Shown here: positions 19,469 through 28,770 of the stretch, one piece after another
How the letters are laid out: each line of letters opens with the position of its first letter
Numbering within the stretch: the stretch's first letter is position 1
Assembly: GCA_003427395.1 (NCBI GenBank)
Contig: BFEA01000029.1
Span: 4,295,238 to 4,331,621, forward strand
Direction of reading: 5' to 3'
Origin: Chara braunii
Lineage: Eukaryota; Streptophyta; Charophyceae; Charales; Characeae
Length of the DNA: 36,384 nt
Notes under the pieces: generated by a model
What the model was told of the DNA's origin: nothing
Databases searched by the model: none
What the model saw: only the letters and a program-made list of their open reading frames with translations
Position numbers and translations under genes: made by a program

Positions 19469-19635
19469 ATTTTGCTGAAGATGTGGTTGGTCATAAACTT
19501 GGAGAAATTGCTTTTACACGGAAAACTTCCAAATCAACGGTTCCAAATTTTCAACGTCATGATGACACAATTGAAATACGACTTTGCTTTCCTGCTGATT
19601 GCCCACGAATACTGGGTGGTTGTTCCTCAGTGTGA
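19469..19635 (+). pseudogene. Fragment resembling the C-terminus of ribosomal protein uS19
   Basis: After the acceptor TTAACAG, one frame reads (x)FAEDVVGHKLGEIAFTRKTS then KSTVPNFQ and runs to a TGA at 19633-19635. EDVVGHKLGEIAFTRKTS closely follows the C-terminal uS19 signature (M/V-G-H-K-x-G-E-F-x-x-T-R), especially the mitochondrial type; Ile stands where the family has Phe. Nothing resembling the N-terminal half (WKGPFVD, SSILPEFVG) is found upstream. It could be the last exon of a gene whose other exons I cannot recognise, or a mitochondrial-gene fragment in the nucleus. Confidence 0.35.
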
Positions 19636-19784
19636 GAATTTGACTTCGGAGAACAAGATTCATATAGGCGTTCCCAGCAAATAGCCCAGTGGTAAGAGAC
19701 TTCCGATACAAAGAAATATCTATCTATCGATTCTAAAATTAATGGGCCTGGAGGTAGTATGTCCGTCATTTTACGACCATCATT

Positions 19785-19816
19785 TTATGAAATATGTATC
19801 GATACATATTTCATAA
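19785..19816. repeat. 32-base perfect palindrome
   Basis: TTATGAAATATGTATC (19785-19800) is followed directly by its exact reverse complement (19801-19816) with no spacer. It is AT-rich (22% GC) and could extrude as a cruciform. Confidence 0.95.
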
Positions 19817-20734
19817 CCACCCTTTTCTTTTCTAATAATCCTTTCTTCTTACCGAGGAGAATTCAGAGATCCTGTAGTACTAAGAATTGTCGTCTGCGAA
19901 CTCTTGAGGGAATCAGCCTAAAACCGTTCTGTTCGGACAGTGAGTGAGGTCTCGAACAATCAACACGATCTAGACTCCAATCTCATACTGAATTCGTCAG
20001 ACAGGATCGTGTTCGTATCTCAGTCAAAAAAAAAAAAAAAAAAAAGAAGAAGAAGAAGAAGAGATTGGATATGGGAATGACTGGGCCGTATGTAAATAAG
20101 AAAGAGGTGCAGAGTAAACGGATCTGCAAGAAACAAACAAACATGCGAGGCAAGGCGAATGGTTCATTAAGCGCTCTTATGTATTGTCATCCAGATGCAT
20201 TAGTTTTTCCTTATTAAAAGAAATCAGTCAATTCAAAAGTAAGTTTTTTTATTGGGAAACATGTTCAAAAAGTCAATGATGAATCATTTTGACTCTCTTT
20301 TATTTGATTCTCTTTTATATTTAGAGAGGAAGATGCTACAGGTAAGTGCTCTATATGTATTGCCATGCTACTGGTGTGAAAGTCTGCGTGAATTAACTAC
20401 AGTCGTTTAGTGATACATTCAAAAGGCAAAAGATAGTTGTTGATTATTGATATATTTAAAAATAATATTTTTATTTTGCATTTTGTATATATATAGTTAA
20501 ACAGAGTATTAACATTTCCAATGTCTTCCTGATCCTTGTTATTTCTAGCAAATTTTTCTTTTGCCTCGTCTAGTATGTAAATGTTTGGTGCGTATTTTTT
20601 CCAACCATCCTGATTTATGTCGTAGATTAACAGATCATGGTTTTGAGGGTCATCCGGTAAAAAAAGACTTGAGTGGATATATGTAAGTACGATACGATGA
20701 TTCAGAGAAACGTTGTGTGATTTCTGAGCCAGCC

Positions 20735-20982
20735 GTCGGTGATTGTTGGTGAGGCTGTTTTGTCGGTCTATGGGTCCGTGTCTCTGGTTCCAGTGCACAC
20801 AGTACGCACATGATGATGCAGTACCGACGGTGACGTCAATGTCGTAATGCTTCTTACAGCTGTTGGTGATTGTCGGTGATGCTTTGTTGTTGCTCGGAGG
20901 GTCTGTGTGTCTGTTTTCATTGTTTGCACACGGTGCATAGATGATGATGCAGTAGTGAAGGTGACGTCAATGTTGTGATAGA
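20735..20982 (+). repeat. ~125-base imperfect tandem duplication
   Basis: GTTGGTGATTGTTGGTGAGG... and GTTGGTGATTGTCGGTGATG... start near 20735 and 20862. Both continue through GTGT(C)T...TGCA, GATGATGATGCAGTA and GGTGACGTCAATG. Confidence 0.75.
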
Positions 20983-21284
20983 ATGTGTACCGTGAGTCAT
21001 GGGATGAGGCAAAGGGCGAGAGAGAGGAGGGGAGAGGTAGGAGAGAGGAGGAGAGAGGTGGGAGAAGAGGAGGGAGGAGAGTCGTGGGATGTTGGCGGGA
21101 TGTTGGTCAGCAAGTTCTTGCATTTTGTCTTCGTCCTCATGCGCTTCTCCTTTGTTTTGCCCTGCCCACAATCTGCAACTGGCTGAACTGCAAGGGCAAC
21201 TCCCACAGGGTCTGTTTTCCTCCGAGTGTCATTCCCATGCCCACAGGTTGTGTTATCGGCGGAGGTTTGGTTTCTGAGTACATC

Positions 21285-21380
21285 AAGAATGGAAAATATG
21301 CACCCTTTAAATACACCAAGAATGGAAAATATGCACCCTTTAAATACACCAAGAATGGAAAATATGTACCCTTCAATATT
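21285..21380 (+). repeat. 33-base tandem repeat, three copies
   Basis: AAGAATGGAAAATATGCACC then CTTTAAATACACC starts at 21285, 21318 and 21351. The 33-base period keeps an 11-residue frame (KNGKYAPFKYT) open. Confidence 0.9.
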
Positions 21381-21462
21381 GTTCGTAAGTTCGTGTTCCA
21401 GTCAATCAGTGACTCCACGCCCGAAGGAAACATGGGGCGTACTTACACTTCTGAATATATCT

Positions 21463-21478
21463 GACCGTAATTACGGTC
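21463..21478. repeat. 16-base perfect palindrome
   Basis: GACCGTAATTACGGTC is self-complementary. No protein-binding context is apparent. Confidence 0.7.
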
Positions 21479-22366
21479 GGACCCGAAGAAAACGGGCTCT
21501 CAGAAAGAAGTCCCGTATATGCCCTTGTAGCCGCGGGTCTGACCTTGGGGCATCCGTGACGGTTGGAGCGACACACATAAATCGAGAAATAGTCCTCTTT
21601 ACAGAAAAAAAAAAACAAGTCTGCAGAATGAATCTTTCCCTAGAAAACGGAAGTATACATACTGGGTGGAGCGAGGCCGATTGTACGTAGATAAGAAGAC
21701 CACCATGTCAGACGGTGATAGGGAAGTCGCAGAGAGAGGGAGAGAGAGAGAGGAGCAGTTTGGCCTGTCGTTTTTTGGAGCACATGGTGATCTCCTTTTC
21801 TGGCCGGAGTACTTCGAGCTTTGTCTTTGGCCAGTGGTTTCTTGGAGCGCGTGGTGATCCTGTTTTCTGCGGCGATTGCGGCCAGATAGGGGAAGAGTCC
21901 GGGGAGGGGAGAGAGAGAGAGAGAGAGAGAGGTGTACTAATGGAGTAGTACAAACGTGCGTACTATTTGAATGTGTGTACTACTTGGATTTTTGGGAGCT
22001 ACTTCGAAAATTGAGTTTTCGAGCGAAAGTTGAAGAGTACGTATGTGCCTTTTGTTCGGGGGAACACTGTAGTGTGAGTATGCTCTAAAAGACTCACGCA
22101 GCTCACCTTTTCTGCAGAATCGGGAAATGTGCCTTCTTGACTTGCAAGAGGTTGTAACCCAACCCACTATCTGGTCTCATTCATGGCGGCCCCCTGTTTC
22201 TGGAATAAAGTTTCAAAATTCTGATTTTCTTTCGTCATCATCTCCCACCTATCGAGACTCGAGCCGTTGGAAACCAGTGGTGATTGACGAAGGAGATTCA
22301 AAGCATTACTGTGCGTTTTGCGATGTCTTCCGACTTTCTGTTTGACGTTTGTAAATATAGGGAGAG

Positions 22367-22420
22367 GTGAATGCAGACCTCGTCCACTTGGATACACCAT
22401 ATGGCCAGATTCATGCGGTC
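22367..22420 (+). repeat. Dispersed ~50-base repeat, copy 1
   Basis: TGAATGCAGACCTCGTCCAC then TTGGATACACCATATGGCCA and GATTCATG recurs at 24008-24057 with a few substitutions. Confidence 0.8.
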
Positions 22421-22816
22421 AACGAGACTGGCGTCTGTTGCGATTTCTTCTTGTTGACATGGTCGGTTTGTTAAATACAGGCAGTTGTCGTCATGGAGGT
22501 TGTCGCATGCACATACATCTTAGGCAGGAGTTTGTCATGCCTAAGGTGGATGCACGTGCCTACTTCAAAAGATTTGATCGCGCAAAAGCGGCGGAGGTGT
22601 GGTAGACTTAATGTTGTCGGGAATGGGGTTTCTGGTAAGGGCGGTGCAAGTTGATGACGCGTTCGTCATGCGGCAATGTTATTATATCCGGTTATTATAT
22701 CCGGCGATGCTGTGACACAATTTGACACATGTCCCTGCGGCAGTCTTTTACTACTCGGTTCTGTCTGTGAGATTCTGTCTATGAGCAACGCTTCGGTTGC
22801 AATGGATGGAGACCAA

Positions 22817-22939
22817 GGGCCTCGCTCCACTACTCTCGAAATATGCAAAACGAGAGTGAATCTTCTGCTAGAACACGACCAGATGCACCCACCATATTTT
22901 TGGCTTTTGTGCATGTCGAGAGTAGTGGAGCGACGTCCC
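22817..22939. mobile_element. MITE with GGGCCTCGCTCCACTACTCTCG termini
   Basis: The left arm (22817-22850, GGGCCTCGCTCCACTACTCT then CGAAATATGCAAAA) pairs with the right arm (22904-22939, reverse complement GGGACGTCGCTCCACTACTC then TCGACATGCACAAAA). Size about 123 bases, no coding capacity. A solo arm of the same family lies in HSP60 intron 7 (11293-11315). Confidence 0.7.
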
Positions 22940-22963
22940 AAGGCAGCAAGCAAGGCAGATGTT

Positions 22964-23062
22964 GATTTTTATTTTGTTACTAGCGAAAGATTTTTATTTT
23001 GTTACTAACGAAAGATTTTTATTTTGTTACTAACGAAAGATTTTTATTTTGTTACGAACGAA
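22964..23062 (+). repeat. 25-base tandem repeat, about four copies
   Basis: GATTTTTATTTTGTTACTAA then CGAAA recurs every 25 bases with one or two substitutions per unit. Confidence 0.9.
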
Positions 23063-24007
23063 CTTGTTTAAAAGTTATTTTATTAAGTTTGAGCTCACTA
23101 TGTTGGGAGGGAGGGGACACTTGGTGGATGCAGCCCATGCGAAAACCTTTTTGGTTTTCTGCATTAGGGCAGGCCTGCCGGAAAATGAGTCTGGCATAGA
23201 TACAGCGCCAGGTTCATAATCTTGGAGAAAATGGTGATTCGCCCAGGCGTTGCGACCCCAACTTTGGCTGCCAGAGGGTCAAATGGAGGTGGTGGAATAT
23301 GAATCTGGTGGAAATACGGGGCCAGGTTCATAATCTGGTAGCAAGAGGTCGGGAGGACCAAATCTAGGCCTCCGTACTCTTTTACATCCAATGGGGCTGC
23401 GATGCACGTGAACTGAACCGCTTCTCCTATGCCCGTGAGCCGCCTTCTACCAAATGGCCAAAGTTTGGGCGTGGCACGGATACAAAGGGTGATGAAACAT
23501 GCCAAAGAGCTGAGGAGAATCTCTCTTTGCCTGCACGGCGGCGGAGCAGCCAGATTACATGCAAGTACCTGAACGCTTTGCAAGCCAGGTGGAGACTGGC
23601 AGGACTTGTTTTCGGATCTTTTCTTTTCTAGACGACGACAAGCATCGATGGGAGACAACCGTCCTCACCAGGTTTAACGACCAGGGCCCGTGCGACCGGA
23701 GGACTCGCCGGGGATGGAGAACGGCGCAGCTCCTCTCCCTGGCCCGGCGACAGAATAATTGACTGGAGATTGCATGGCTGCTGTGGTCCCATGCAACATG
23801 TTGATTTCTTTTTTTTTTTTCTTTTTTTTCGGTGAAATATAATAACGACATGTTGAGAAATTATGTATACAGTTTGCTGTTTACAAAGTACTGGACGCCT
23901 TGGGGGTGGTAGGCCCCACTGGCGCTATGTTCATCCTCTTACTGCTCGTACAATGAACTTTAGCATAAACGGTGGCCGGATAATAGAAACGGAGTACCGG
24001 TTGGGCT

Positions 24008-24057
24008 CTGAATGCAGACCTCAACCATTTGGATACACCATATGGCCAGGTTCATGA
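24008..24057 (+). repeat. Dispersed ~50-base repeat, copy 2
   Basis: TGAATGCAGACCTCAACCAT then TTGGATACACCATATGGCCA and GGTTCATG corresponds to 22367-22420. The same GGATACACCA motif recurs in the inverted repeat just downstream (24088-24150). Confidence 0.8.
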
Positions 24058-24087
24058 TTTATAATATAAACGTGGCCCGACCGGTGT

Positions 24088-24150
24088 ACATATGGATACA
24101 CCAAATGGACACACTTTTAAAGATCTCAACCTTTTGGTGTATCCATATGT
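24088..24150. repeat. 18-base perfect inverted repeat
   Basis: ACATATGGATACACCAAA (24088-24105) and its exact reverse complement (24133-24150) enclose 27 bases. Confidence 0.85.
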
Positions 24151-24463
24151 TCACGTCCTTGCTCACACTGGGACTTTTGTCAACGTATCTGTGGACGTAA
24201 TTCCGGCCTCGTGCATGTAACATGCAAAAGCACGTTTGAGCTGGTGAACAGTTGGTCTTCTCCACTCTTTTCTCTACTCGACCTGCAATTATTGCTGGAA
24301 ATGAGTTGACTAGTTAGTTAAATGGCTAGAGTGCCACTGACGATATGAATGATCGGCTGATTCGGCTGTTTCTTCCTTTCTTGTCGAACATCGCTTCAGG
24401 CAGAACTCTCTCGAACTTAACTCTGGGGCGAAGTCCCGGTGGCAGCCTTGAGTTCCCTAAAAA

Positions 24464-24754
24464 TGCCTGAATCTGGACACGCTTTGTTTTGTCGACTGCA
24501 CCAGGCGTCGAAAGCACGTCCAGATTCAGGCATCGAGGAGACTGGACGCTGCTAGTGGGACTTGGCCCCTGGTGGTAGGTGGTTCTGGGAGAGCCACCAG
24601 TGAACTCCCAAGTCGAGTCCGGGCATGTTTGTGTTATCTCGACCGACCGCACCTCTCTAAAAGCGCGTCCAGATTCTGGCGTCGAGGAAACTCAACGCTG
24701 CTAGTGGGACTTGGCCACTGTGGTACTGGGAGAGCCACCAGTGACCTGTGGCAG
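24464..24754. repeat. 15-base inverted repeat overlapping a ~100-base direct duplication
   Basis: TGCCTGAATCTGGAC (24464-24478) is inverted exactly at 24518-24532. From about 24505 a unit with GTCCAGATTC..., GACGCTGCTAGTGGGACTTG and GGGAGAGCCACCAGTGA is repeated at about 24658-24754. Confidence 0.8.
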
Positions 24755-26956
24755 TTTTCCCAACCAGCGAGGGTTTTAACAGCGATGTGTTAGATCCCCA
24801 GTGGCAAACGCGTTGGTGTTGATCTGTTGATAAACATGCGTCGAGCATAAACAAGAATTTATCCAAAACGCAATGGTCCTCGCTGATGTCGCCGATGAAG
24901 TGGTCGTATCTATAGTTGATGACGAAACAGGTATTCGATGTATGGGCCACGACGTGTTGTCGGCAATATAGACGGCCCACTGGAAGGATATTAGGAGCAG
25001 CTAATCACCCCCCCAAAAAAAGAGGAGCAGCAGCTAATCCCAATTTGCTCGATGATCGTGTCGTGAGCGTGTTATCTAGAGGTATCCCTGAGTGGATTAG
25101 TACCTCCTTAAACCTGAATGGCCCATACAAATATCTTTCGGTGGCTCCCTTGTATCCACAACTCCCTTATCGCCCCATTTTTGGGACGAGGCATGGCTGA
25201 TGCTGGCTACGGGATTACTCCCGTTGCCCTGACCTTGTGGAGATTTGCTTGGTGGCGTGCTTAGCCACAAAAGAAAAAAGATTTCCGGAAAAGATTTGCT
25301 TGTTGCGCTTTCAGCCAGAAATTTGTTACATCCGCTGCGAATTATTTAAAAAGAATTGGAACAAATTTCTTTCCGTGGGGTGGGGGGTCTGTGTACTGGC
25401 AGTAACGAGGGTCTAAATATAGGCTTGTGCTCCACTGACTTGCCTTGAGGTAATTCCTTGGAAGTAAAGAGGGCGACACTGCAATTTCTCAAATTTTGAC
25501 ATAACCCTGCTCCTCCATCTCAACAGGACCCAACTTTTGATTATTTGAAGTCCACCATAGTACCGTACCTAAAGGTGGGCAAAATCTCCGAAGTAATTCG
25601 GTGGGGCACAAGCCATAGTCATATGATACATATGCAGGACGTTATCATTGTCTACAATGTGGTGGAATCGAAGTAATGAGGATATATCTGTTCCACAACG
25701 AGGCATGGGCTTGACGAAGGGTTTGCACACACACACACACACACACAAGAGAAAGAGAGAGAGAGAGGGGTGGGGGCGTTCGCACACAATACCAAGGTGT
25801 GGGCCACTTTATTAGGTAAGTCAGTAACTGTGTACAACCGGGCAATTCATTCTCTCTTTTTTTTTTTTTTTTTTAACAAGAAAGAACCCGAGTGAGTGCT
25901 AGGGGTGCTGATAAGAGCAGACACCACTAACATGCTCGGGGAGGCTCCATCTATTCGTGGGGAGCAACACATATGAAGACTAAAACTGGGAATGAAAGGT
26001 GTTAATGGCCCTTAAAGGATCCAGGTGCGAGCTTGAGGTTATTGAAATTTTAAGGAATCTTTGTCTGAATTGAAGGGCTAAGAGGTAATTGCCCGTGTAG
26101 CAATCTGAATTGAAGGGCTAAGAGGTACATGACAGCCTTTCTATACCAAGAGGAATGCGCAGATAGGCGAGGAATGCGCAGATAGGCTTTGTCAGTTTGA
26201 TGGATTCTTGAAGTCTTAAAGCCTCTTACAGCTAGCTGGGTTCTGGTGTGTGCCTTCCAAGGTAAGAAAAGTAAAATTCGGAATCTCCGGAAACACCCAA
26301 TTAGTCCCATCCATTATACTCAAGAAGAGTCGTCAAGAAACCTTAGCTTTTCGATGGAGGGCCATTTACGACACTGTAGTGACTGGACTAGACAAATGCG
26401 TAAACCATGCAGATGAAAAAGGATGAGGAGAGCAAGAAGTCTCAAGGTATCATTTTTCCTCTCATCGTGTCAGCAACACTCATCTAGAAAAGAAGCAGCA
26501 TCCTTTAGCCAGCTTGCCACACTGCGTTAATGAGTGGACCATGCTGGTATGAATCCTTTTTTTGATAATAGACATACGAATTTGTTGGCGTGAAGCTTTG
26601 TAATTCAAGGAGAGCGATTCCATCCTATAAATACATATGAGGCGTGGAGTAAAGAGCTTCTGCACTGCGAACTACTGCAGCGGCTCCTTTGCTATCGCGC
26701 CTGAGAGAACAAACAGTGCAAAGGAACAATTCATTTGGTAGTGTCGTGGTCGCGCATAAAATTAAGAAAGCCATCATTAAGGTGAAGAAAGCAATAGCTT
26801 CAGTTAAAGCAAAACCTAAAAATGGGTAGGGGTCAAACCCTCTGAACTGTACACGTGAAACATAGCATGTGTTTTAAATCATGACACCAAGGCTGCCGCT
26901 CATCACTGCTTTGGAAAAGTGAACTCTTGTGAGATGCAAAGCACTGAAAGTGATTT

Positions 26957-27049
26957 GACGCGTAGTGTTGATAGCTCTGTTATGTCTCCAGAAAAAAGAT
27001 TCTGTTTTCTGAATCCAGAAACCAGTACTACTAAAGTGGCTATGCATAC
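26957..27049 (+). repeat. Dispersed repeat, copy 2 (93 bases)
   Basis: About 95% identical to 17102-17194 in HSP60 intron 13, same strand, with abrupt loss of similarity at both ends. Confidence 0.85.
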
Positions 27050-27395
27050 GAGATGTGGGTCTCATATTCATAAATTCAACCAAAACCTAGCCTACCAGCC
27101 GGGCCGCCCGGGTCCCGGGTGGCCAGCCCGTGCAAGGACCAGAGAAGGTCCCAGCAAAAAAAAAAAAAAAAAAAAAAATCCAAAAACTCCAAACAAAAAC
27201 GATGTTATGCAGAAAAATAAACTGAACAACTTTTGCCTCAGGGTCACATCGAAATTCTTCACCAAATTTAGAATAAAAATTAAAATTTAAAAATAATTTT
27301 TGTATTTTTATTATTTATATTGTTTTTGGCCCGGCCGGGCAAGTGACCCCGGGGCACTCTGGTAGCCTAGACCAAAACACATATGCAATATCCAG

Positions 27396-27438
<43 letters not shown>

Positions 27439-27439
27439 T

Positions 27440-27500
27440 TTGTTGTCCTCTTCTCCCTCTCTGCCTACGGTTTACCGGGCAGTTCTATTTGACGATATAT
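27440..27500 (+). repeat. CTGCCTACGGTTTACCGGGCAG repeat, copy 1
   Basis: GTCCTCTTCTCCCTCTCTGC then CTACGGTTTACCGGGCAGTT and CTATTTGACGATATATATAT follows a TA microsatellite. Two further copies occur at 35877-35929 (plus) and 36072-36123 (minus). The core is itself partly self-complementary (CTGCC/GGCAG, CGG/CCG). Confidence 0.85.
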
Positions 27501-28195
27501 ATATACAGGGTTGCCAGGCCGAACGTACGGAGGCCCCTAAGCTGACCCCCGAACGTTTGGGCGTTCGGGTCCCCGTGCGGGGCCCAAACTTGAAGGGGTT
27601 TGGAACCCACAAAAACATATTTTGGCACCCAAATATTATTTTTTTTGTCTGATTTTTTTGTTTTTGTGAGTCCTTGTGATCTAAGGTATCTCCCGCTTAA
27701 TTTTGAAGTCGTTCTGTTTAGCCAGAAAAAAATGACATGAAGGTAGTCTCTTATTATGGTGTTGGATCCTGAGTCTTTATGGTTTTGACTTCGGTTTTCG
27801 AACTCGCAACGAAGTTGTCTTGACTGGTGCCCCTCTTATGATTTACAAATGGATTGCTTTATTTTTCTCTGTTTTTTTTTATGTTCAACCTCCGATCCTT
27901 TTCTTCGAATTTCCTTTTTAACTTTTAAGCACTGATTCAGATAAAAGAATTGACCCCTGTACCACAAGACCCCGTATTGGCTATACATCCTCCTCCTGTA
28001 TATAAGACGCTGGACCCGCTTTCCAGCAGGTGATGCTCCCCAGCAATTGATGGAGTCTTCCCCCCGGTGCTAGTGGCGACTCCTCTTAGCAGCACCACTA
28101 GCACGCGACGGTGTTTGAACCGAAACGGTTTTCACCTTTTAGCAGTAGCGAATGCAGATCCCAGGGCTCGATCCCTACCTTCTTAACCCGGAAAC

Positions 28196-28235
28196 AACGT
28201 ATGTACCTTGTATTCGAATACAACGTACATACGTT
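28196..28235. repeat. 40-base near-perfect palindrome
   Basis: AACGTATGTACCTTGTATTC (28196-28215) is followed directly by its reverse complement with one mismatch (28216-28235). It sits just inside the left terminus of the 28175-30592 region. Confidence 0.9.
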
Positions 28236-28276
28236 ATAGAACGAGGTTGTAGTATCGCCATTGGTTGGGAATTTCC

Positions 28277-28515
28277 CCAAGACCCTCGGGCAAAAGTTGT
28301 TTGCATTGCAATGTTGTACAACATTTGTTTTTTTCGGATTTTTTACTGAAGCTTTTTTTTAGTCGAAATTGTGAAAATTTCAAAAAATCAGTAAAAAACA
28401 TTTTCATCGTTTTTATTTTTTTCTCGAATTTTCTCGTGAATTTCGATAAGACCCTCAAGCAAACGTTGTTTGTATTGCATTGTTGTGTAACATTTTATTT
28501 TCTTTGGATTTTTCT
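28277..28515 (+). repeat. Direct repeat of about 65 bases, 170 bases apart
   Basis: AAGACCCTCGGGCAAAAGTT... and AAGACCCTCAAGCAAACGTT... both run through GTTTG(C/T)ATTGCA, TGTTGT and CGGATTTTT/TGGATTTTT. Confidence 0.75.
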
Positions 28516-28656
28516 TTGTTTTTTTGAAATATCGAACTTCCGAAAATCTGAATACAACATACGTACGTCCCTACGTGCAGTGAGTCAACCAAGAAAAGGA
28601 GGAGAGGGTGCACAGCGCGACCGGGAGCGCTGCACGCCCGTTCGAGCACCGTCAGA

Positions 28657-28770
28657 GCGGACGCGGCGCGACGCAGGAGTCAACGGAGAGTCACGAGATG
28701 CGGTGGGCGGGCCCGGACGCGGCGCGACGCAGGAGTCAAGGGAGAGTCATGCGACGCGGTGGGCGGGTGG
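28657..28770 (+). repeat. GC-rich tandem pair, about 58 bases
   Basis: GACGCGGCGCGACGCAGGAG then TCAA(C/G)GGAGAGTCA and GCGGTGGGCGGG occurs twice in succession. Base composition is much richer in GC than its surroundings. Confidence 0.8.

Larger units (their letters stand above)
19640..22816. other. Intergenic region, no convincing gene
   Basis: Apart from the repeats listed separately (19785-19816, 20735-20982, 21285-21380, 21463-21478) it holds a poly(A)/AAG tract (20026-20060), a GA-rich stretch (about 21010-21080) and a GA microsatellite (about 21908-21932). Open frames of up to 159 codons are low-complexity or contain tandem repeats and match no family I know. Confidence 0.5.
22940..28174. 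other. Intergenic region, no convincing gene
   Basis: Besides the repeats listed separately it holds a poly(T) tract (25858-25874), a CA run followed by GA (about 25726-25770), a poly(A) tract (about 27156-27178) and a TA microsatellite (about 27397-27437). The segment 27088-27372 is bounded by CTAGCCTACCAG and a near inverse (CTGGTAGCCTAG) and may be another small insertion. I see no protein family in its open frames. Confidence 0.5.
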
